Assembly: GCA_002350845.1 (NCBI GenBank)
Contig: DEFL01000041.1
Location: 19,995-40,269, forward strand
Length of the DNA: 20,275 bases
Origin: Christensenella sp. UBA2853
GTDB lineage: Bacteria; Bacillota; Clostridia; Christensenellales; Aristaeellaceae
Reading direction: 5' to 3'
Shown: piece by piece, positions 1-6,420 of the stretch
Numbering within the stretch: the first letter of the stretch is position 1
Layout of the letters: the number at the start of each line of letters is the position of its first letter
The notes under the pieces: model-generated
The model's input: the letters and a program-made list of their open reading frames with translations, nothing else
Told to the model about the DNA's origin: nothing
Database searches by the model: none
Program-made: the position numbers and the translations under genes

Positions 1-20
1 ACCGACTGAGCTATATCAGC
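1..20 (-). tRNA. 5' end of a tRNA, probably tRNA-Thr (cut by window edge)
   Basis: Read on the minus strand, the first 20 bases give GCTGATATAGCTCAGTCGGT: a 7-nt acceptor strand (GCTGATA), the U8-A9 pair, and the start of a D-arm (GCTC AGTCGGT). The anticodon lies outside the window, so the identity cannot be read. An acceptor strand of GCTGATA is typical of bacterial tRNA-Thr, hence the tentative call. The short predicted precursor leader (about positions 21-38) folds into a small CGCC-AAAA-GGCG hairpin directly ahead of the mature 5' end. The gene has its own promoter and lies downstream of tdk on the same strand. Confidence 0.7.
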
Positions 21-44
21 AACCGCCTTTTGGCGACGGGCGAT

Positions 45-73
45 ACTATAGCACTTTTTTCTCTCGAATGCAA
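45..73 (-). promoter_or_regulatory. Sigma-A promoter for the tRNA at the left edge
   Basis: On the minus strand, TTGCAT (68-73) and TATAGT (45-50) are separated by exactly 17 bp. The start of transcription would fall near position 38, about 18 nt before the mature tRNA 5' end. The tRNA therefore does not depend on read-through from tdk. Confidence 0.75.
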
Positions 74-97
74 CAGGAAATTCTGAAATCGTGATTT

Positions 98-115
98 TAT
101 GCCGGATACGGCACA
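98..115 (-). terminator. Weak hairpin just after tdk (possible terminator)
   Basis: A 7-bp stem TGTGCCG/CGGCATA (one G-T pair) with a TATC loop lies 3 nt beyond the tdk stop on the minus strand. The downstream sequence is AAAATCACGATTT rather than a clear U-tract, so termination may be poor or absent. Confidence 0.3.
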
Positions 116-118
116 GCA

Positions 119-697
119 TCAGTCACCCAGATGCAGGTTTTCAAACGGCCCGACATTCCCGTTCGCCCAGTGCTTCCTGCACAGGGAGATGTACTGACTG
201 TTGCCGCCAAGAAGAATCTGATCCCCTTCCTTGACGACTTTTCCGTTGTACACACGCGCATTGCAGATGGCTTTCTTTCCGCACCAGCAGATCGTCTTGA
301 CTTCTTCGATGGTATCGGCCCAGGCCATCAGCCACAGACTGCCCTCAAAAAAGTTGTTCTGGAAGTCGGTGCGCAGACCATAGGCAATCACGGGAATATT
401 CAGATCATCCACCACATGAACCAGAAATGCGACCTGATCCTTACTCAGAAACTGCGCTTCATCGATGATAATGCAGGCATAGGGAGAAAGGTCCATCCCG
501 GGCAGTTCTTCCATATAGACACACTCTGTCTTCAGTCCGCACCGGCTCATTACGGTTCTTGCCCCGTCCCGGTTTTCCATGGCAGGCTTGACCATCAGCA
601 CATGCTGACCGCGCTCTTCGTAATTATACTGCACCATGATGGCATTGGCTGTTTTGGATGACCCCATGGCGCCATAGCGAAAATACAGTTTTGCCAT
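119..697 (-). CDS. tdk: Thymidine kinase
   Basis: A 192-aa thymidine kinase of the type II (TK1-like) family, which phosphorylates thymidine to dTMP in the cytoplasmic salvage pathway. Visible motifs are the P-loop GAMGSSKT (residues 9-16), the Walker B-like DEAQF (79-83, Glu80 being the expected general base) and the YGLRTDF stretch near 106-112. The lasso-region zinc ligands C137/C139 pair with C173/H176. Length matches the family (about 190-200 aa). The start is supported by AGAGGAG about 6 nt upstream of ATG. It is the last gene of a four-gene minus-strand operon, 15 nt after the GNAT gene, and is followed by a weak hairpin and then the tRNA promoter. Nothing looks damaged. Confidence 0.96.
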   Translation of the reverse strand: MAKLYFRYGAMGSSKTANAIMVQYNYEERGQHVLMVKPAMENRDGARTVMSRCGLKTECVYMEELPGMDLSPYACIIIDEAQFLSKDQVAFLVHVVDDLNIPVIAYGLRTDFQNNFFEGSLWLMAWADTIEEVKTICWCGKKAICNARVYNGKVVKEGDQILLGGNSQYISLCRKHWANGNVGPFENLHLGD

Positions 698-712
698 ATT
701 GCACTCCTCTTT

Positions 713-1516
713 TTACAGCATCAGTTCCGGGAAAAGAGAAATGACTTCCTCTTCCTGTGCGCCAAAAGCATTCGCGAGCCCCATCTGAGGCTTGGACCGG
801 GTCATGATGCGGGCCTCAAAATGTGAAACGCCTTCCGACTGAAGAATCACCATGCTTCTGTGCAGCAGTGCCTTTGCCAATCCCTGACCTCTGCAGGTCG
901 GATACGTATAGATGGCCATCAGCTCTGCCGAATTTCCGTTTCCAACCATCATCAGTTCTGCCACCACGCTGTTCTCACGGGTCAGACCCAGAATCTGAAA
1001 ATGGGAGGTCCGCATAAACTGCTGAAGAAGGACAAAATCAACATGACGAATATCATTGTTGTTCAGCCGGCTGAGAAATCCAAGCTTTTCCTCCGGCGTA
1101 TTCATCGGAACAGCAATCACCTGGCATCCCATCGGCAGACGGCTCTCTCCCTGCGGCACCTGAAGAGTGACCAGCGATTCCCGCTGCTCAAGAGACATTC
1201 CACTGCTCGTATAAAACGCCTGAGAGTCGGTATCTTCCGGATGGACCATGGTGTATACCCTGGCATGCACCGTAGGGTCCACATCGCGGAGCTGACGCGC
1301 TCTTGCAAGGAGTGCTCCCAGAAGCACATATCTCCCGGCAAGATCACACTTCATATCAAAATATAGATTAATCGGACAGTCCGGATCCATATGCGGCAAA
1401 TACTGATAAATCACACGGCCCTGACCGGCTGTGTTGCCGACTTCATCCAGAACGAGGTATGCATTTTCCTGGGGAGTGCCTTCAAGTGGAGCATTCGGAT
1501 GAACTACGCGATACAC
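713..1516 (-). CDS. GNAT family N-acetyltransferase (probably two GNAT-like halves)
   Basis: A 267-aa protein starting at GTG behind AGAGGCGG. The C-terminal half is a GNAT acetyl-CoA-binding fold: strands around VVAELMMV and AELMAIYTYP lead into CRGQGLAKALL, the motif A pyrophosphate loop (R/QxxGxG/A). The N-terminal half has no good motif A. It does contain AFYTSSGM, which resembles the motif B FYxxxGF segment, so the protein may be a tandem GNAT with one inactive half. The substrate cannot be predicted. It is the third gene of the operon, 17 nt after the Lgt-like gene and 15 nt before tdk, so it is almost certainly co-transcribed. The family is clear from the C-terminal half; the tandem reading is inference. 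Confidence 0.85.
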   Translation of the reverse strand: MYRVVHPNAPLEGTPQENAYLVLDEVGNTAGQGRVIYQYLPHMDPDCPINLYFDMKCDLAGRYVLLGALLARARQLRDVDPTVHARVYTMVHPEDTDSQAFYTSSGMSLEQRESLVTLQVPQGESRLPMGCQVIAVPMNTPEEKLGFLSRLNNNDIRHVDFVLLQQFMRTSHFQILGLTRENSVVAELMMVGNGNSAELMAIYTYPTCRGQGLAKALLHRSMVILQSEGVSHFEARIMTRSKPQMGLANAFGAQEEEVISLFPELML

Positions 1517-1533
1517 TTAACCGCCTCTTTCTA

Positions 1534-2655
1534 TTATTCCTGTTTGTTTCTCGGGCAGGCATCAAATGCCATCACTGAAACGCACACTGCCATGAGTGCG
1601 TAGAGATAGTCCCATTCATTTTCAAGTCCCAGCGTCAGGATATACAGCATCGCACCACCCAGGATGATGCTGATCGCGGCACCGCCGATGTGCAGAGCCG
1701 CATGGCCCTTTCTGGCCCTGATGATTTCCGGGCAGGCAATGCTCAGTGCCAGAAGCACAATGCATGCGGACAGATACGGATAATACTGTGGCTTTTCAAA
1801 TGCAAACTCTGTAAACACGACACAGAAGGTTGCAGCAAGAAAACGAACCACAAGAACCGTTTCTTCCCATGTCCATCCCTTTGTGCGGACCCGTTGAACG
1901 ATCCGTGCGGAAAGCAGGGCAACCAGCACAACCAGTCCGCAGATCTGCGTAAGCCGCACAAAACCGAAGCGGATGCAGTCATCTGCGCGAAGCTGTTCAA
2001 GGAAAATCTGGGATGCACAGAATGCGGACAGAAAGAAACCGGACAGGAAGCCGGGACGAAGCGTGCGGCGCCGAAGAAGGAGCAGGGCAGCAAACAGGAT
2101 CAGGGCCGCCGCTGCTTCAAACACAAATACCGCAAGGTACCATTCGGACCACTCTTCATCCATATAGGTGCACACTGCGAACGGAAAACGCTGAAATGCA
2201 GCATCCTCTACCGCCTGCCCAAGACCCTGGCCATTGAAGTATTCCGCGATGCGCCCCACGCAGATCGCAACAGCCGCTCCGGGCGCTGCAGCATCCATCA
2301 GATCAGCAGTCCTGACATGCCAGTGCTTCGCCAGCAGGTAGCAGGCAAGCATGACAAAGAAGACGGCCCCGAAAAGGGTTGAGCCGCCCTCATGAAGCCG
2401 CGCAATGAACGAATATCCGCCGTAATCCACTTCCAGGGCCGGGAAAAAAGCAAGGCTGTAAACAAGATGTCCGCCGAGGATGGCGGCCACGGTGCCAAGA
2501 CACACCATGGTGACGATCCTTTCGGCGGAAAATACCCTGCGTGCAGTCAGGAAGGTGACAGCCAGTGCAAGCAGAAAAGCAAGCCCCATCATCAGCGAGT
2601 ACGGAGTTACGCTCAAAGGCCCCAGCCGAAAGAGCACTTCCATCTCACCGTACAT
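1534..2655 (-). CDS. Divergent prolipoprotein diacylglyceryl transferase (Lgt) family membrane protein
   Basis: A 373-aa polytopic membrane protein with Lgt-family landmarks. GGHLVYSL (61-68) matches the family GGRLGYVL. LHEGGS (87-92) lies where MSFHGG is found. VGRIAEYFNGQ (133-143) corresponds to GRxGNFINGE, and E220/R223 lie in the segment equivalent to RxxVEFFR. Lgt transfers diacylglycerol from phosphatidylglycerol to the lipobox Cys. Here the Asn of GRxGN is Glu138, and the Arg 4 residues before the conserved Glu is Gln216. The protein is also about 100 aa longer than usual, with extra C-terminal membrane segments from about residue 265. It may be a paralogue with another role rather than the housekeeping enzyme. 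Its ATG overlaps the upstream stop (TAATG), with AGGAGGG as RBS, implying translational coupling. Confidence 0.82.
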   Translation of the reverse strand: MYGEMEVLFRLGPLSVTPYSLMMGLAFLLALAVTFLTARRVFSAERIVTMVCLGTVAAILGGHLVYSLAFFPALEVDYGGYSFIARLHEGGSTLFGAVFFVMLACYLLAKHWHVRTADLMDAAAPGAAVAICVGRIAEYFNGQGLGQAVEDAAFQRFPFAVCTYMDEEWSEWYLAVFVFEAAAALILFAALLLLRRRTLRPGFLSGFFLSAFCASQIFLEQLRADDCIRFGFVRLTQICGLVVLVALLSARIVQRVRTKGWTWEETVLVVRFLAATFCVVFTEFAFEKPQYYPYLSACIVLLALSIACPEIIRARKGHAALHIGGAAISIILGGAMLYILTLGLENEWDYLYALMAVCVSVMAFDACPRNKQE

Positions 2656-3602
2656 TACTTTCCCTCCTGTGCTGTTGCAAAATAAATGATATCAGCAATG
2701 CCGCGCTTGCTCTTGTGATTGATCTTGTCATTGTTCAATACAAGCCAGGTTGAAGAGCCGCCATCGAGGTTATACGCCTGCTGAACACCAAGCTCCATCA
2801 GGAATGCCTGAAGCTGCTTGAGGGACATGCCTTCAGAACCGGACTGCTCCGGGCCGTGTGTGGTCACAATCAGATAGCTCAGCTTATCCATCTGACAGAT
2901 CACCTGACGCTGTGCTTTTTTGGACGTGCCGCCCATGGTTCCCGCATTGTAATCCGTCTGGGCTTCCCCATCAATGACCAGACCCGGGCCGAAAGAGAAC
3001 GAATGCATAACCTCACCTTCAAAGGCATCAAATTCTGCCTCTGTGGGTGTCTTCAGAATATGGAAATCACCGTTCGTATCGATAATCAGGCAGTCGAACA
3101 CGCCGAAATCGGCAGAACGAAGGCGGACGCCATTGCGTACGATGCATCCTTCTTTGCGGTCGATAAAATAGTCGCCGTTGATTGCCAGCACAGCCTTGCA
3201 GCGTTTGGCAATAATATCAGCATTGACGATCTTCTTGCTTCTGTATTTGTCCGGATTGAACGTGTTCGCCTGCGCGGGAGCCGTCCGGAGCTGAGTGGGA
3301 TCTGCAATCTGAACATAGGTTAAAAACACCTTGGTATCATAGGCCCTGGTGGTCTTAATCTGCACAGAAATCGTGTCGTCGAGATAGCCGCCTTTGTTCT
3401 TCAAAAAACCTGATTTCAGCGGTGCATAGGGAGCAATTTCACCCATTTCAAGTGGTTCGACAGAGGTTGCAGCCAGTTCCACCGGCTCATATTCAGGAAT
3501 CGCCTCCTCAGCCCCTGCAAAAGGCACAGAGGACGGAATCAGAAAAACCGTAAAGGCAAACACAGCCAGAACGGCAAGAACCCGCAACGCAATACGCAGC
3601 AT
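2655..3602 (-). CDS. Phosphodiester glycosidase (NAGPA/DUF2233) family exported protein
   Basis: A 315-aa protein with an N-terminal hydrophobic signal or anchor (about residues 3-30, ending near FAGA) and an extracytoplasmic domain. The domain carries the NAGPA-family marks AINGDYF, a FGPGLVIDGE segment and, near the C-terminus, NLDGGSSTWLV (family consensus NLDGGGSST). Members cleave or process N-acetylglucosamine phosphodiesters, and bacterial ones are often tied to exopolysaccharide or cell-wall glycans. The exact substrate is unknown. The ATG is preceded by GGAGG with 7 nt spacing. It is the first gene of the operon, 1-nt overlapped with the Lgt-like gene, and has a perfect-consensus promoter upstream. 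The family call is firm; the envelope role is inference. Confidence 0.88.
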   Translation of the reverse strand: MLRIALRVLAVLAVFAFTVFLIPSSVPFAGAEEAIPEYEPVELAATSVEPLEMGEIAPYAPLKSGFLKNKGGYLDDTISVQIKTTRAYDTKVFLTYVQIADPTQLRTAPAQANTFNPDKYRSKKIVNADIIAKRCKAVLAINGDYFIDRKEGCIVRNGVRLRSADFGVFDCLIIDTNGDFHILKTPTEAEFDAFEGEVMHSFSFGPGLVIDGEAQTDYNAGTMGGTSKKAQRQVICQMDKLSYLIVTTHGPEQSGSEGMSLKQLQAFLMELGVQQAYNLDGGSSTWLVLNNDKINHKSKRGIADIIYFATAQEGK

Positions 3603-3625
3603 GGTGTTTCCTCCAGAAAGTCATT

Positions 3626-3648
3626 TCCTGCACTCATGGTTTGCAGGA
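3626..3648. repeat. Inverted repeat TCCTGCA-9 nt-TGCAGGA at the operon start site
   Basis: Perfect 7-bp arms (3626-3632 and 3642-3648) flank a 9-nt centre. The repeat starts about 6 bp downstream of the minus-strand -10 box, so it covers the predicted transcription start and the first bases of the leader. It could be a repressor operator or a hairpin at the mRNA 5' end. The sequence alone cannot separate these. Confidence 0.5.
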
Positions 3649-3653
3649 CCTTC

Positions 3654-3682
3654 ATTATATCGTTCCGTATTTTCTCTGTCAA
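3654..3682 (-). promoter_or_regulatory. Perfect-consensus sigma-A promoter of the glycosidase/Lgt-like/GNAT/tdk operon
   Basis: On the minus strand, TTGACA (3677-3682) and TATAAT (3654-3659) are 17 bp apart, which matches the consensus at all twelve positions. The start would be near 3647, giving a leader of about 45 nt before the GGAGG and ATG at 3602. Confidence 0.88.
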
Positions 3683-3707
3683 TTCAATTCCACCCGCCGT
3701 ATCTTCG

Positions 3708-3736
3708 TTGCATTTTCCAAACCACTCCGCTATAAT
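3708..3736 (+). promoter_or_regulatory. Sigma-A promoter of radA
   Basis: TTGCAT (3708-3713), a 17-bp spacer and TATAAT (3731-3736). It is divergent from the operon promoter, with 25 bp between the two -35 boxes. The start falls near 3743, about 45 nt before the radA ATG. Confidence 0.85.
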
Positions 3737-3787
3737 CGTTCTTTGTAGCGAAAAGACTGTGCTGTGTACTCAGGAGGAAGGTTTGAA

Positions 3788-5155
3788 ATGGCCAAATCAA
3801 AAGTCTGCTTTGCATGCACTGCCTGCGGATATGAGAGTCCGAAATGGGCAGGGCGCTGTCCCTCATGCGGTGCGTGGAATACGATGGAAGAGACCATCTC
3901 TTCATCGGCTGCCGCACCTGTGAAAGCAGCAAAGCAGCGCCCGGGAAGCGGCGTCGCTGCCATGCTGCTCAGGGATATCCCTGAAGATACCACCATCCGT
4001 ACCTCAACCGGCATTTCGGAACTCGACCGTGTGCTCGGCGGGGGCATCGTTGAAGGCGGACTGATGCTTCTGGGCGGTGATCCCGGCATCGGCAAATCAA
4101 CACTCCTCATTCAGGTCTGCGACCATCTGTGCCGGAACGGAAAAAAGGTTCTGTACGTCAGTGGCGAGGAATCAGCCCGCCAGATCAAGCTGCGCGCCAA
4201 GCGCCTGCAGATCACTTCTGACAATCTGTATGTTCTGGCGGAGAACGCGCTGGACAACATTGAGACACGCATGCAGGAGCTTGCGCCGGATATGATGGTG
4301 GTCGACTCGATCCAGACCATGTATCGGCCCGAGATGGCCTCTGCCCCCGGCTCTATCAGTCAGATTCGCGAATGTACGTCTCTGCTCATGCGCATGGCCA
4401 AGGAGAGCGGGACCGCCATTTTCCTTGTCGGTCACGTCACCAAGGACGGCGCAATTGCAGGCCCCCGCATGCTTGAACACATGGTAGATGTCGTGCTGTA
4501 CTTTGAAGGTGACAATCAGCACCAGTACAGACTCCTGCGCGCTGTGAAAAACCGTTTTGGATCCGTCAATGAGCTTGGCGTTTTCCAGATGACCGGTGAC
4601 GGCATGAAAGTTGTCCCCAACCCGTCGGAGCAGCTGCTCTCCCACAGAGCAAAAGGTGCAAGCGGGTCTGTCGTCTTCTGCGGTCTGGAAGGTTCAAGAC
4701 CGCTGCTCTGTGACGTGCAGGCACTGGCTGCCCAGAGTTATTTCGGCACGCCCCGGCGGACTGTCGGTGGCGCGGATACCGGCCGTGTCGCCCTTCTGCT
4801 TGCTGTTCTTGAAAAACGCTGCGGATGCAAAACCTATAATCAGGACATTTACATCAATATTGCCGGCGGCCTGGAATTATCTGAACCGGCAGCAGACCTT
4901 GCCCTGTGCGCGGCTGTCGTCTCCTCCCTCAAGGATATGGCTGTCGGACCCGAGATTGCCGTGATGGGCGAAGTCGGGCTTGCCGGCGAGGTCCGCGCGA
5001 TTCCGCAGTGTGAGCGGCGGATTGCCGAGTGTGAACGTCTCGGGTTTCATACGCTCGTCCTTCCCAAAGAGAACATGAAACAGCTCCGGACACCGGAAGG
5101 AATGAAACTCATCGGTGTGGATACTGTCATGCAGGCAATCTCTGTTTTGTTCTGA
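3788..5155 (+). CDS. radA: DNA repair protein RadA
   Basis: A 455-aa RadA (Sms), close to the B. subtilis length of about 458. It is a RecA-like ATPase that drives branch migration of recombination intermediates. In order it has an N-terminal C4 zinc finger (C10, C13, C24, C27, with GYESPKW between), Walker A GGDPGIGKST (96-105), Walker B MVVDS (170-174), the RadA-specific KNRFG motif (254-258) and a C-terminal Lon-protease-like domain. The frame is open from 3764, but AGGAGG lies at 3772-3777 inside that extension, so ATG 3788 is the better start. YacL-like follows 36 nt later, so the two are probably co-transcribed. In B. subtilis, disA sits between these two genes; it is absent here. Confidence 0.96.
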   Translation: MAKSKVCFACTACGYESPKWAGRCPSCGAWNTMEETISSSAAAPVKAAKQRPGSGVAAMLLRDIPEDTTIRTSTGISELDRVLGGGIVEGGLMLLGGDPGIGKSTLLIQVCDHLCRNGKKVLYVSGEESARQIKLRAKRLQITSDNLYVLAENALDNIETRMQELAPDMMVVDSIQTMYRPEMASAPGSISQIRECTSLLMRMAKESGTAIFLVGHVTKDGAIAGPRMLEHMVDVVLYFEGDNQHQYRLLRAVKNRFGSVNELGVFQMTGDGMKVVPNPSEQLLSHRAKGASGSVVFCGLEGSRPLLCDVQALAAQSYFGTPRRTVGGADTGRVALLLAVLEKRCGCKTYNQDIYINIAGGLELSEPAADLALCAAVVSSLKDMAVGPEIAVMGEVGLAGEVRAIPQCERRIAECERLGFHTLVLPKENMKQLRTPEGMKLIGVDTVMQAISVLF

Positions 5156-5191
5156 TCTTCCTTCCCCATCTGATCTGATTGGAAGTGCTTT

Positions 5192-6322
5192 ATGGAAACA
5201 CATGTTCTTGTCAAACGACTTTTCCGGATTCTGGTCGTGATTCTGGCAGCAGGAATCGGCATTGCCATTTCAGCAGGCTGTATCGAATGGTACCGCCTTT
5301 CAAACCCTGCCCATGTCATTCCGCTGGGCCTCCTTGCCGCAACCTATATCGGATCCGGCCTGGTTTTCGGCTTTGTCGGCCTTCTCTTTTCCAGACGATG
5401 CGCAGAATACCTGGTGAATAAAGGTCAGCGCGTTTTTCAGCAGTTTGCGCAGCTCCCGTTCCCTCAGTTCATGAGTGCTCTGCTTCTGATGACCGCCGGT
5501 CTTGTGGTCGCAGCGCTCCTGACCAATATTCTCCATTTTATGGGCGATTCCATTTTTACAACCGCATGCTCTGCCATCCTCTATGTCGGTCTGGGCACGC
5601 TCGGGTACACACTGGGATATGTCCGTTCTGCCGACTTTCAACAGTACATCCGCAGTTTTTTCACCCTCCCGAAGCACACGTTTCACCGTAAAACGCACCG
5701 TGCCGCACGCAAAGGCGCGTCAAAAGGAATCCCGGACAAACTGCTGGATTCCTCAGCCCTGATTGACGGACGGATCCTTGCCCTCTATAAAGCCGGTTTC
5801 TTTGAAGGTGATCTGATCATCCCGGATTTCATCGTAGAAGAACTGCATCACATTGCTGACAGTCAGGACCCTTCCAAGCGCGCGCGGGGACGCCGCGGAC
5901 TGGATACCATCGCTGCTCTTCAGAATCTGTCCAGCGGGCATGTGCGCACGATGCATGAAGACAGTGAGGATACCGTGGATTCGGACGTCCGTCTTTTGAG
6001 GCTCTCGGGAGATATCGGAGCGGTCGTCATCACAACAGACCTCAATCTAACCAAGATTGCCGGAATATCCGGTCTGCAGGTTCTGAATCTCAATGAGCTC
6101 GCTTCCATCCTTCGGCCTGCTGTCCTTCCCGGAGAGCGGATGACAGCCACCGTGGTCAAAGAAGGCCGCGAAGCCAATCAGGGTATCGCCTATACCGATG
6201 ATGGAACAATGATCGTCATCGAGGATGCTAGAAATCGCATCGGAGAAACACTTGCTCTCGTCGTGACCTCCTCCCTGCAGACAAATGCAGGCCGTATGAT
6301 CTTCGCAAAGCCGGAGGAATGA
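5192..6322 (+). CDS. YacL-type membrane protein with PIN and TRAM domains
   Basis: A 376-aa protein. About four hydrophobic segments lie in residues 10-145. A PIN-like nuclease domain follows (about 184-305), with the acidic residues expected for metal binding: D186 and D192 in LLDSSALIDGRI, E216, and D283 in TTDLNL. A C-terminal TRAM domain (about 312-372) is predicted to bind nucleic acid. Together this is the architecture of B. subtilis YacL, whose job is not well defined; a membrane-tethered RNase is a fair inference. The start is supported only by a modest GGAAG 8 nt before ATG. It lies 36 nt after radA, so it is probably translated from the same message, and it ends at a strong hairpin. 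Confidence 0.9.
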   Translation: METHVLVKRLFRILVVILAAGIGIAISAGCIEWYRLSNPAHVIPLGLLAATYIGSGLVFGFVGLLFSRRCAEYLVNKGQRVFQQFAQLPFPQFMSALLLMTAGLVVAALLTNILHFMGDSIFTTACSAILYVGLGTLGYTLGYVRSADFQQYIRSFFTLPKHTFHRKTHRAARKGASKGIPDKLLDSSALIDGRILALYKAGFFEGDLIIPDFIVEELHHIADSQDPSKRARGRRGLDTIAALQNLSSGHVRTMHEDSEDTVDSDVRLLRLSGDIGAVVITTDLNLTKIAGISGLQVLNLNELASILRPAVLPGERMTATVVKEGREANQGIAYTDDGTMIVIEDARNRIGETLALVVTSSLQTNAGRMIFAKPEE

Positions 6323-6365
6323 CCGCGTCTCTTCTGGTTTCCCGTATACAATCCAGATTGAAAGA

Positions 6366-6407
6366 CAAATGAAAGCAGGCAGCGAACTCGCTGCCTGCTT
6401 TCATTTG
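6366..6407. terminator. Bidirectional terminator between yacL-like and vanY-like genes
   Basis: A perfect 19-bp stem (6366-6384 with 6389-6407) has an AACT loop. The GC-rich core GCAGGCAGCG/CGCTGCCTGC is flanked on both sides by TTTCATTTG, so either strand reads as stem plus a partly U-rich tail. It sits between convergent genes and can serve both. The tail is not a pure U-run. Confidence 0.8.
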
Positions 6408-6420
6408 CACTTTCGTATGA

